Source: an uncultured Peptostreptococcaceae bacterium (GTDB lineage: Bacteria; Bacillota; Clostridia; Peptostreptococcales; Anaerovoracaceae). Taken from it: a DNA stretch of 26,825 nucleotides. Under the pieces are notes generated by a model. The model was not told the origin of the DNA. It searched no databases and worked only from the letters and a program-made list of their open reading frames with translations. This document shows, piece after piece, positions 7,315-14,084 of the stretch. A program made the position numbers and the translations under genes. Location: the NCBI GenBank assembly GCA_905236895.1, contig CAJOQI010000056.1:1-26825 (forward strand), in the 5' to 3' direction. Position 1 is the first letter of the stretch. Every line of letters starts with the position of its first letter.

Positions 7315-8526
7315 ATGAATAGTTTCTATTACGACATATGCATAATAGGAGGCGGGGCATCAGGCCTCGTCTCTGCTATTGTGGCAGCAAAGGGCATAAA
7401 AGAAAAAAGCGGTGATGCTGAAAGCAACCCGAATATTTTGTTGCTGGAGAAGAACGACAGAGTTGGCAGAAAGCTTTCCGCCACAGGAAACGGCAGAGGA
7501 AATCTTTCCAATCTTAAATGCGAGGACTGGGAAAGAACCTGCGGTTTCTTTTCATCCATTGGACTTATGACCAAGGCTGATGAAGAGGGAAGAATATATC
7601 CGCACTCAGAGGTTGCATCCGACATTACGGAGAGACTCAGGATGGAAGCTTTAAGACTGGGCGTTACCATCCGAACAAAGCGTTCCGTTGTAAAAGCTGA
7701 AACCGTTTCCGAAGGTTTTTTGATTACCGCATGGAGGGACAAGGAAGAAGCAAAAGAAGCGAAAGAAGATAAAGAGGAATTCTATCGCTGCAAGAAGCTC
7801 CTCCTTGCAACGGGAGGAAAGTCCTATCCTGCCTATGGAACCACGGGGGAGGGATATGGTTTTGCCAGGGCAATGGGACATAGGGTTAATCCCTTGGCTC
7901 CTGCCCTTACGGGAATTGTAACAAAGGAAAGCCCGGAGAAAATGGGAATAGCAGGGGTCAGAGCCAAGGCCTCAGTAACCCTCCATAGAAATGGACAGGA
8001 GATTTCCAAGGAAGAGGGGCAGGTTCAATTTACAAGCTACGGTCTGTCGGGAATCTGCATATTCGACCTAACACCTCATATGGTTATTGAAGAGGGAAGT
8101 GATCCCAAGGAGGGCCTCCAAGAATATTCCGTCTCAATTGATCTTCTTCCCGAAATGGGTGAAGAGGAACTTGGTATTTGGATTCGTGATCGAAGGGAAG
8201 CCGGAGATCAGGAGGAAGAAATACTTTGTTCCCTGATAAACCAAAAACTGGCCAAGGCCCTTTCCACCGGGCCGGAGGGAATAAACCCAAAGGATATAAA
8301 GAATTTCAATTTTTCTGTTGAAAATCTCAGGGGATGGAACGATGCCCAGGTAACAAGAGGCGGAGTGGCCTTGGAAGAAGTGAATATGGAAACCATGGAA
8401 TCAAAGCTGGTTCCCGGCCTATTCTTCTCTGGCGAAATATTGGACTATGCCGGGCCCTGCGGAGGGTTTAATCTCCAGTTTGCCTGGACAAGTGGAATGG
8501 CTGCAGGCCATGGGTTGGCAGAGTAG
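7315..8526 (+). CDS. HI0933/BaiN-like FAD-dependent oxidoreductase
   Basis: This 403-residue flavoprotein belongs to the HI0933 (YhiN/BaiN, 'aminoacetone oxidase family') group. The N-terminal dinucleotide motif is GGGASG (residues 12-17), followed by LLLEKNDRVGRKLSATGNGRGNLSN, split here as LLLEKNDRVGRK and LSATGNGRGNLSN. The family signatures LLATGGKSYPAYGTTGEGY, ARGGV-like TRGGVALEEVN and LDYAGPCGGFNLQFAWTSG are present. A charged Lys/Glu insertion sits near residues 143-155. The family reaction is unsettled; BaiN has been linked to bile-acid dehydroxylation, but orthologues occur in many bacteria without that pathway. A GGAGGA site lies inside the preceding gene, 10 bases before ATG, showing translational coupling to the stress protein. 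Confidence 0.9.
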   Translation: MNSFYYDICIIGGGASGLVSAIVAAKGIKEKSGDAESNPNILLLEKNDRVGRKLSATGNGRGNLSNLKCEDWERTCGFFSSIGLMTKADEEGRIYPHSEVASDITERLRMEALRLGVTIRTKRSVVKAETVSEGFLITAWRDKEEAKEAKEDKEEFYRCKKLLLATGGKSYPAYGTTGEGYGFARAMGHRVNPLAPALTGIVTKESPEKMGIAGVRAKASVTLHRNGQEISKEEGQVQFTSYGLSGICIFDLTPHMVIEEGSDPKEGLQEYSVSIDLLPEMGEEELGIWIRDRREAGDQEEEILCSLINQKLAKALSTGPEGINPKDIKNFNFSVENLRGWNDAQVTRGGVALEEVNMETMESKLVPGLFFSGEILDYAGPCGGFNLQFAWTSGMAAGHGLAE

Positions 8527-8536
8527 ACCTTTCCTC

Positions 8537-8566
8537 TTGACACAGATAAAAAGAATATGCAATAAT
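8537..8566 (+). promoter_or_regulatory. Promoter of the riboswitch-controlled permease
   Basis: A perfect -35 TTGACA (8537-8542), an 18-bp spacer and -10 AATAAT (8561-8566) predict a start near 8573. That is exactly at the 5' edge of the riboswitch fold, supporting both calls. Confidence 0.75.
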
Positions 8567-8574
8567 CTTTTAGA

Positions 8575-8685
8575 ATCAAAGGGAGTAGCCGCGCGGAAGC
8601 GCTTACACTGCCGTCAGTACGATAGAGAAGCATCGAGATAGATGTGCTTTATCCGGTTTTGTGACTATGTGGCGAGACTTTGCTG
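8575..8685 (+). promoter_or_regulatory. yybP-ykoY-type (manganese) riboswitch
   Basis: The segment carries the conserved blocks of the yybP-ykoY family as I remember them. These are AAAGGGAGTAGC at the 5' side (8578-8589), CCGTCAGTACG in the middle (8611-8621), and GGCGAGACTTTGC at the 3' side (8671-8683). CAAAG (8577-8581) pairs with CTTTG (8678-8682) as the basal stem. Family members bind Mn2+ between two loops and turn gene expression on, usually for manganese exporters. Compared with the usual GGGGAGUAG and GAGACCUUU, each strand is one base short, which keeps the pairing. No covariance search was possible; the assignment is by motif and by the overlapping terminator. Confidence 0.78.
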
Positions 8686-8718
8686 AAGCTTTTTGCTTTG
8701 GCAGCTGGCCACTTTTTT
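8669..8718 (+). terminator. Riboswitch expression-platform terminator
   Basis: GTGGC (8669-8673) pairs with GCCAC (8708-8712), with inner GCTG/CAGC and AAGC/GCTT stems, followed by six T (8713-8718). The left arm includes the riboswitch's own 3' conserved strand. Ligand-bound folding and terminator folding are therefore mutually exclusive: a transcriptional ON switch when ligand holds the basal stem. Confidence 0.8.
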
Positions 8719-8739
8719 ATAAGGTTGTTTAGGGATTTT

Positions 8740-8751
8740 ATGAAAAGATGA
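8740..8751 (+). other. Three-codon mini-ORF overlapping the permease start
   Basis: ATG-AAA-AGA-TGA reads Met-Lys-Arg-stop, and its TGA overlaps the permease ATG (ATGA, shared at 8748-8751). AGGGA at 8731-8735 is 4 bases before this ATG but 12 before the permease ATG. Ribosomes may load here and reinitiate. This could equally be chance, with imperfect ribosome-site spacing for the permease. Confidence 0.35.
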
Positions 8752-10109
8752 GTACACTTACCATAACGGCCATAATACTCTTTGCAGTAACATATATTCT
8801 GATGTTTACCATCCAGAGACTGCGGCCTCATATTGCCGTAGCATCTGCTCTTATTTTCGTTGTTATAGGAAGTCTGGGGATCTTCCCCGAATTCAAATAT
8901 ACGGCTTTTAACGCCCTTAAGCAGATCGACTGGAATGTTTTGATGATGATTGCGGGAACCATGGGAACCGTCTTTCTTTTCATCAAATCAAATATGCCCA
9001 GTCTTATGAGTGACATTCTGGTGTCCAAGCTCCACAGCGTAAAGCTTTTGGTGGTGGCACTTTCCCTTTTTGCGGGAATCGTATCCGCCTTCGTTGATAA
9101 TGTGGCAACGGTTCTCATGATTGCCCCTGTTGCTATCGCTCTCTGTAAAGATTTGAAGATTTCGCCGGTGCCTGCGATTATCTGTATTTCGATTTCGTCC
9201 AATTTGCAAGGGGCAGCGACCTTGGTAGGGGACACCACATCAATCCTCCTGGGCAAAGCAGCTAACTTGGATTTTACGGACTTCTTCTTTGTTCAGGGAA
9301 AGCCGGGAATGTTTTGGGTTACTGAAGCAGGTGCCCTTGCCAGCGTACTTATTATTCTTTGGAAGATGAGAAAGGAGACTGCCGCCGTTTATATTACCTC
9401 CCGAACAAAGGTAGAAGACAAGGTGCCGGGACTGCTATTGCTGTTGACGGTGCTGACTCTTATCGCGGTTTCATTCATTCCATATAAGTCCAATGCACAG
9501 CCCGGACAATTCTATAAGCCGGATATTAGTAACGGTATCATTTGCATTTTCTATTTTGCGGTTGGAATTATCAGAGCTGCAATAAAGGGTGGTGGAATTG
9601 ATATAGTTAAGGAAGCCCTTAAGGAAATCGACTATTATACCTTAGTACTTCTGGCAGGACTGTTCATCGTAATAGGCGGAATCACCGAGGCGGGAATAAT
9701 AGATTTGATCGGACAAAAACTGGCGGGAATCAGCGGGGACGGAAGCAGGGCGTCAGTATTCTTAATCTACACAATCATAGTTTGGATGTCCGTATTCTTC
9801 TCTGCCTTTATAGATAATATTCCATATACCGCAACCATGCTTCCCGTTGTGGCTGTTGTAACTGAAAGATTAAGTGCAGCAGGGGGCCTGGATATCAATC
9901 CAAATCTGATGTATTTCGGATTGCTGGTTGGCGCCACCCTGGGTGGAAATATCACTCCAATAGGAGCCAGCGCCAATATTACTTCTCTCGGAATCCTGAG
10001 GAAGGAAGACCATGAGGTAAGCGCAAAGTCCTTTATGTCGTATAGCGTGCCCTTTACCCTGGTAGCTGTAACCTGCGGCTATCTGCTGGTATGGTTTATT
10101 TGGATGTAA
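8748..10109 (+). CDS. Ion-transporter-superfamily (SLC13/ArsB/NhaD-like) permease, candidate Mn2+ exporter
   Basis: This 453-residue integral membrane protein has about 11-12 hydrophobic segments. It shows the two-repeat architecture of the IT superfamily: the half-site SAFVDNVATVLMIAP (about 124-138) is mirrored by SAFIDNIPYTATMLP in the second half. Each repeat also has a Gly/Asn/Thr signature, NLQGAATLVGDTTS and GGNITPIGASANITS. Relatives move dicarboxylates, citrate, arsenite or Na+/H+. Substrate cannot be read from sequence alone, but the Mn2+-type riboswitch ahead of it argues for manganese or another divalent-metal efflux. It is monocistronic, with its own promoter and a bidirectional terminator downstream. 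The start is ATG 8748, in frame with the first hydrophobic helix. Confidence 0.88.
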   Translation: MSTLTITAIILFAVTYILMFTIQRLRPHIAVASALIFVVIGSLGIFPEFKYTAFNALKQIDWNVLMMIAGTMGTVFLFIKSNMPSLMSDILVSKLHSVKLLVVALSLFAGIVSAFVDNVATVLMIAPVAIALCKDLKISPVPAIICISISSNLQGAATLVGDTTSILLGKAANLDFTDFFFVQGKPGMFWVTEAGALASVLIILWKMRKETAAVYITSRTKVEDKVPGLLLLLTVLTLIAVSFIPYKSNAQPGQFYKPDISNGIICIFYFAVGIIRAAIKGGGIDIVKEALKEIDYYTLVLLAGLFIVIGGITEAGIIDLIGQKLAGISGDGSRASVFLIYTIIVWMSVFFSAFIDNIPYTATMLPVVAVVTERLSAAGGLDINPNLMYFGLLVGATLGGNITPIGASANITSLGILRKEDHEVSAKSFMSYSVPFTLVAVTCGYLLVWFIWM

Positions 10110-10179
10110 GGGTAGATAGAGTAACCTTTTTTACAAGTAAAAGTAGTGAACTCTGGGGAAACAGTGATTTTAAGTGGGT

Positions 10180-10265
10180 TTTTCCATGGGAAACTGCTAC
10201 CTTTTTCGAATATTTCCCAAGGTGATGGGGAAAAAGTAATTGTTAAAGCTTTTCCCATGGAAAAA
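10180..10265. repeat. Inverted-repeat cluster downstream of the permease
   Basis: TTTTTCCATGGGAAA (10180-10194) and TTTCCCATGGAAAAA (10251-10265) are exact 15-bp inverted copies 56 bp apart. Each is itself nearly palindromic about CCATGG. Between them TTTCCC and GGGAAA form a third pairing, and GGGGAAA also occurs just upstream near 10157. The whole gap 10110-10356 is non-coding. It lies between convergent genes, where operators are unexpected, so an RNA structure, small RNA or protein-binding array are all possible. Confidence 0.55.
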
Positions 10266-10356
10266 TTCAGCTTTTTATCCTTTCTCCCACAAAGGTGGAT
10301 CTAAAAAAGGGGTTTCAAGTGTTCATTCCAATCAAGCATGGCACTATCAAAGAAAC

Positions 10357-10391
10357 AAAGACCCGGCGAGCCTATGCTCACCGGGTCTTTT
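10357..10391. terminator. Bidirectional terminator
   Basis: AAAGACCCGG-C-GAGC-CTAT-GCTC-A-CCGGGTCTTT is a near-perfect hairpin (14 pairs, one mismatch) with T-runs on both strands. It serves the permease (+) and the PepSY protein operon (-), which converge here. Confidence 0.85.
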
Positions 10392-10434
10392 GGAGGGAAT
10401 GCTTAGATGGTGCTTCTATCTAGTGAATAGTTCT

Positions 10435-11862
10435 CTAATCATCGTCATCGTCGTCGTCATCGTCATCATCGTCTCGATCATCATCCCAATCGTCATCCTC
10501 ATCCCAATCGTCGTAGTCGTTGTCTTCAACTTCCCATGTATTGGTATCGTCTTCGTATTCATATACAACACCATTTTCAATCTTCTTGTCATCTTCAGCT
10601 TCCCAGCTGTTGGTGTCATCTTCGTATTCGTAGACCACTCCGCCTTCTTCCTTATAGACGTCATCACCGGATGTAACCGTATTGGATGATGCTGCGGGAG
10701 CAGAAGCTGCAGGTTGGCTTGCAGGTGAAGAAGGGGTTGCTGCAGGTTGGCTTGCAGGTGCAGAAGGGGTTGCTGCAGGTTGGCTTGCAGGTGCAGAAGG
10801 GGTTGCTGCAGGTTGACTTGCAGGTGCAGAAGGTGTTGCTGCAGGCTGACTTGCCGGTGAAGAATTGCTAGCCGGTGTAGATGGCGCAGCCTGGTTGCTT
10901 CCGGAATTGTTTGACTGAGTACCGGAAGAGGTAGCAGGTGAAGCGGGGGCTGTCTGGCTTGGGGCAGAGCTGCTTGCGGGGGCAGAAGCTACAGTTTCCT
11001 TGCTGGATTCAAGAATCACACCTGTTGCGGCATTGATTTCGTATTCGTATTCCGTGCCACCCGCATAGAATTCCACATCATATTTCTGAAGGCCGTCATC
11101 ATGCTCAAGCTTGGCTTTGCTGATTACGGCGTCATCGGAGCTAACTCCTGCGTGGCTTAAAGCTATGGTCTTGGCTTCTTCCAGGGAGAGGGCAGTGCCG
11201 TCGGTTCCGGGGATTCTGTCGCTGATTGCGAGAGCATCCTTATCTCCTTCGGGAATGGTGAGGCCGTATTCCAAATAGTCTTCCTTTTCCCAGGCTTCGC
11301 TGGACTTTTCAACTATTTCTCCGGTTAAAGCATCGATGGAATAGTCGAATTTCTTTTCGCCGATTACTGCGAACTCCACATCGTAAACGATTCTTCCGTC
11401 GTCTCTTTCCAGTTTGGTTCTCTTTAGGGTTACATCACTTTCCTTTAAACCCGCATCTGCCAAAGCCTTGGCAAGAGCTTCCTTGTCATCTATGGCATAT
11501 CCATCGGTGGTAGGGGTGGTTTGCTGAGCAGTAGTCTCAGGCACAGTAGCGGTATTGAATATCTTTTCTCTGCTTCTTTCAATTATGTCTCCGTTTGAGG
11601 AGTTAACCGTATAATTGTATTCAGTATCGCCTGCGATGAACTCTATATCGTAAACGAATACCCCTTTTTCATAATCAAAGTCAATCTTTGATCTTGTAAT
11701 GTCTTCGGGCGAAAGATTGGCGTCTACACATGCGAAGTTTATTGCAGCGCTTTCGGTTATAGCTGTACTTCTTGCAACCTGTCCTACGGCATATACCGTG
11801 CCCCCTCCAGCCATCAGGAAGGCCAGACCAAGGACCAGTGCGATTAATCCTTTGTTTTTCAT
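10435..11862 (-). CDS. Three-PepSY-domain exported protein with poly-Asp tail
   Basis: The protein has 475 residues. Residues 1-26 are a signal peptide or anchor (positive start, hydrophobic core, VYA then VGQ). Three PepSY-type repeats follow at about 32-97, 124-187 and 224-287, each with Y/D-x-x-EF...Y-x-Y/D-I-x-A-x-T/S-G-x-I. A Pro/Ala/Ser linker of about 110 residues contains the repeat ASQPAATPSAP. The C-terminus has two copies of GVVYEYEDDTNxWExED and ends in a run of 12 Asp. PepSY domains are known as extracytoplasmic inhibitor or accessory modules. The acidic tail suggests binding of divalent cations or cationic cell-wall or peptide partners, which is inference. A GGAGGA site is 8 bases before ATG. 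It lies downstream of a two-component system that probably controls it through the site at 11904-11941. Confidence 0.85.
   Translation of the reverse strand: MKNKGLIALVLGLAFLMAGGGTVYAVGQVARSTAITESAAINFACVDANLSPEDITRSKIDFDYEKGVFVYDIEFIAGDTEYNYTVNSSNGDIIERSREKIFNTATVPETTAQQTTPTTDGYAIDDKEALAKALADAGLKESDVTLKRTKLERDDGRIVYDVEFAVIGEKKFDYSIDALTGEIVEKSSEAWEKEDYLEYGLTIPEGDKDALAISDRIPGTDGTALSLEEAKTIALSHAGVSSDDAVISKAKLEHDDGLQKYDVEFYAGGTEYEYEINAATGVILESSKETVASAPASSSAPSQTAPASPATSSGTQSNNSGSNQAAPSTPASNSSPASQPAATPSAPASQPAATPSAPASQPAATPSAPASQPAATPSSPASQPAASAPAASSNTVTSGDDVYKEEGGVVYEYEDDTNSWEAEDDKKIENGVVYEYEDDTNTWEVEDNDYDDWDEDDDWDDDRDDDDDDDDDDDD
10709..10873 (-). repeat. 33-bp tandem repeats (5 copies) inside the PepSY gene
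   Basis: Five head-to-tail 33-bp units encode ASQPAATPSAP variants in the linker. The central copies are nearly identical and the outer ones diverged. Unit length is a multiple of three, so copy-number slippage would change linker length without breaking the frame. Confidence 0.85.
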
Positions 11863-11903
11863 TTTTCTAATCCTCCAAATAAGTCTCGCTTTATCGTAGC
11901 TTA

Positions 11904-11941
11904 AGAATAAAACACAAAGATTAGAATATCATTAGAGCCCT
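11904..11941 (-). promoter_or_regulatory. Predicted response-regulator box and promoter for the PepSY gene
   Basis: Two 11-bp units ending TCTAAT (AGGGCTCTAAT, GATATTCTAAT on the minus strand) overlap the kinase stop codon. Ten bases separate them from a -10 candidate, TATTCT. The same arrangement occurs upstream of the response regulator, which makes OmpR-type activation plausible. Confidence 0.5.
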
Positions 11942-13341
11942 CTTAGAAGGGGGAGGACTATTGTAAAGTCGCTTCCTTCGCCGGGGGTGCTGCTTAAGAC
12001 AATCTCTCCGCCGTGAAGTTCCGTAATTCTCTTAACCATGGAGAGACCCAAACCCGTTCCCTTTACGGTGCGGGATGAGTCGGTTCTATAAAATCTATCA
12101 AAGATCTTTTCCTGCTCCTCCCGGGGAATGCCTATGCCGTCATCCTTTACGGAAAGGCGGCATGAATCACCGTCTTTTTTAAGAGAGAGAAGAATGCTTC
12201 CATTCTCTTTTCCGTAGCGGTAGGCGTTGCTGATGAGGTTCTGGAGGAGACGACTTAAGAGAAGCTCGTTTCCTTCCACCCAGATATTTGGCTCCACCGC
12301 ATAAGAAAGGTCTATGCCATTGGTTTTAACCAAAGCCATTTGACCTGATATTTCATCTACCAAAGGACTTAAATCAACAGGGGAGAAGGGGTAGCGTTCA
12401 ATACCCTTGTCCATTCTGGTATAGTCCAGCATATCCGTGACCAGATCGTCCATGCGCTGGCTTTGCTTGGCAACCACCTCGAGAGCTTCTCGATACTCTT
12501 CTGCGGTTCTGTCCTTTTCCAGAATATATTCGCTCTGGGCTTTAATGACTGATAGGGGAGTTCTCATCTCGTGGGATGCGTCAGAGGTAAACTGTCTCTC
12601 CGACTCAAAGGAACTGTCCAGTCTACCGATCATAGCGTTAAAGACGTTGGCAAGACGTCCGATTTCATCCTGGTTGCCGTCTGTTTCGATTCGCTGTTTA
12701 AGATCGCTGCCTGCGGATATCTTTGATGCCGTCTGTTCAATGTCTCTGATGGGGGACAACATCCGGCCTGCCAGAAGATAGCCGAAGAGCAGGGACAGAA
12801 GCATAAGGAAGGGGAAGATAAAGAGTGCGATTCTCGTTATTTCAGCCAGCTGATCCACGCTTTTTGTTTCAGGAACCACGCCTCTAATCCAAAGCTCCGG
12901 TATGTCTTTTCCTGAAAGAGTCAGTTTACGGTCATAGAAATTATATCTGACCCCATCTATTTCTTCGTTCCAGGTATGGGAGGAGGTGAAGTTTAGCTCC
13001 GAAGACTGAATGGCCAAAGGATTCTCGCCGTAGAGAAGTTCTCCGTCGGCGGTATAGAGAGCGGTGTGAACGTCGTTTACCACGTCCATAAAGTCCTCGT
13101 CGATTTCCAGATAGCCTTTCTCAAGGGGAAGATAATTATATGTTGGAGTATCTCCCTTGGTTTCCACGTATTTAATTTCCTCCACATTTTCTTCGACAGT
13201 GCTGATGAGATAATCCCTTATGGTATGGCGGAGAACCAAACCGCTGGCATATCTTACGGAAAAGAAAACCAGCCCCGATATGAGTATTAATACCAGGGCT
13301 ACCCAAAGTGTTAATTTGAAACGAATGGATCTGTTCTTCAT
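11932..13341 (-). CDS. Membrane sensor histidine kinase
   Basis: This 469-residue kinase has two transmembrane helices (about 10-29 and 169-191) flanking an extracytoplasmic domain of about 140 residues rich in acidic and aromatic positions. A HAMP linker follows (about 192-244), then the phosphoacceptor box SDASHEMRTPLS with His257, the N box NLISNAYRYGKEN (368-380), and ATP-lid motifs DDGIGIP (400-406), FDRFYR and GTGLGLS. All catalytic motifs are present. The sensing domain is not recognised, so the signal is unknown. The start overlaps the response-regulator stop by 4 bp (ATGA), giving translational coupling. It phosphorylates the partner encoded just upstream. Confidence 0.94.
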   Translation of the reverse strand: MKNRSIRFKLTLWVALVLILISGLVFFSVRYASGLVLRHTIRDYLISTVEENVEEIKYVETKGDTPTYNYLPLEKGYLEIDEDFMDVVNDVHTALYTADGELLYGENPLAIQSSELNFTSSHTWNEEIDGVRYNFYDRKLTLSGKDIPELWIRGVVPETKSVDQLAEITRIALFIFPFLMLLSLLFGYLLAGRMLSPIRDIEQTASKISAGSDLKQRIETDGNQDEIGRLANVFNAMIGRLDSSFESERQFTSDASHEMRTPLSVIKAQSEYILEKDRTAEEYREALEVVAKQSQRMDDLVTDMLDYTRMDKGIERYPFSPVDLSPLVDEISGQMALVKTNGIDLSYAVEPNIWVEGNELLLSRLLQNLISNAYRYGKENGSILLSLKKDGDSCRLSVKDDGIGIPREEQEKIFDRFYRTDSSRTVKGTGLGLSMVKRITELHGGEIVLSSTPGEGSDFTIVLPLLRGL

Positions 13342-14003
13342 TTAATTCTATATCCCATTCCGCGTACGGTTTCGATTAGCTTGATCTTGCTGTTGGCATC
13401 GATCTTCTTTCTAAGATAGCTAATATATACATCAACCACATTGGTGCCGCCTTCGTAGTCGAAGCTCCAAATATGATTTTCAATCTGTTCTCGGCTTAAG
13501 ACCTTGCCTTTATTTAAGAGAAGGTATTCAAGCAATGCGAATTCCTTTTGAGAGAGGAGGATTTCCTTATCGCGTCTCTTGACTGTTTTGGCTTTTAGAT
13601 CAACCACCAAGTCCTCGGTGGAGAGTGTATTATTCGTAGCGCCAAAGCCTGCTCGGGTCAGAGCCCTTAATCTGGCCATAAGCTCCGCCAGTGAGAAGGG
13701 CTTAACCAGATAATCATTTCCTCCAATGTCCAAGCCCTTAACTCTATCCTCTATGGAATCCTTTGCAGTAAGGAAGAGGACGGGAGTCTTATTCCCGGAC
13801 TTACGAACTGCCTTAAGCAAAGAAAAGCCGTCCATGCCGGGCATCATCACATCAAGGATGGCGCCGTCATAGTCAGCGGTGTTGAAACATTCAAGGGCAG
13901 AGAGGCCGTCCAGACAGCTGTCTACACTATAGCCCTCTTCGGTCAGTTTGTTAGTCAGTATTTTGTTGAGATCCTTTTCATCTTCAGCAAGCAATATTCT
14001 CAT
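13338..14003 (-). CDS. OmpR/PhoB-family response regulator
   Basis: The 221-residue protein has a receiver domain (acidic pair in LLAEDE, phospho-acceptor Asp51 in AILDVMMPG, LFLTAKDS with the conserved Thr and Lys). A winged-helix DNA-binding domain ends with VVDVYISYLRKKID and TVRGMGYRI. Members bind tandem direct repeats as dimers. An excellent GGAGGTGA site precedes the ATG. It is the first gene of an operon with the kinase and the PepSY protein. Direct 11-bp repeats just upstream suggest autoregulation. Confidence 0.95.
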   Translation of the reverse strand: MRILLAEDEKDLNKILTNKLTEEGYSVDSCLDGLSALECFNTADYDGAILDVMMPGMDGFSLLKAVRKSGNKTPVLFLTAKDSIEDRVKGLDIGGNDYLVKPFSLAELMARLRALTRAGFGATNNTLSTEDLVVDLKAKTVKRRDKEILLSQKEFALLEYLLLNKGKVLSREQIENHIWSFDYEGGTNVVDVYISYLRKKIDANSKIKLIETVRGMGYRIK

Positions 14004-14035
14004 AATTCACCTCCGAGAAATATCCCCTCAAGGAA

Positions 14036-14084
14036 AGATTACTGCTGAATTATTAGAAAAAGATTAGAAAAACATTAAAACTAT
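14036..14084 (-). promoter_or_regulatory. Predicted autoregulatory box and promoter of the two-component operon
   Basis: On the minus strand GTTTTTCTAAT and CTTTTTCTAAT are consecutive 11-bp repeats (14073-14052). A weaker third copy, AGTTTTAAT, overlaps the gpmI stop. The repeats are followed 10 bases later by TAATCT, a -10 candidate. One-turn phasing is typical of OmpR-family binding. Confidence 0.55.

Noticed and set aside
10240..10689. 149-residue Val/Ile-rich ORF on the + strand
   Set aside because: It is the antisense reading of the poly-Asp and acidic C-terminus of the PepSY protein (GAT/GAC reversed gives Ile/Val).
10709..10873. CRISPR-like 33-bp repeats
   Set aside because: The units are contiguous with no spacers and encode an in-frame protein repeat.
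11862..11877. Third response-regulator box (TTTTTCTAAT) at the PepSY start
   Set aside because: It is a single copy in the opposite orientation and is explained by the ribosome site plus first codons.
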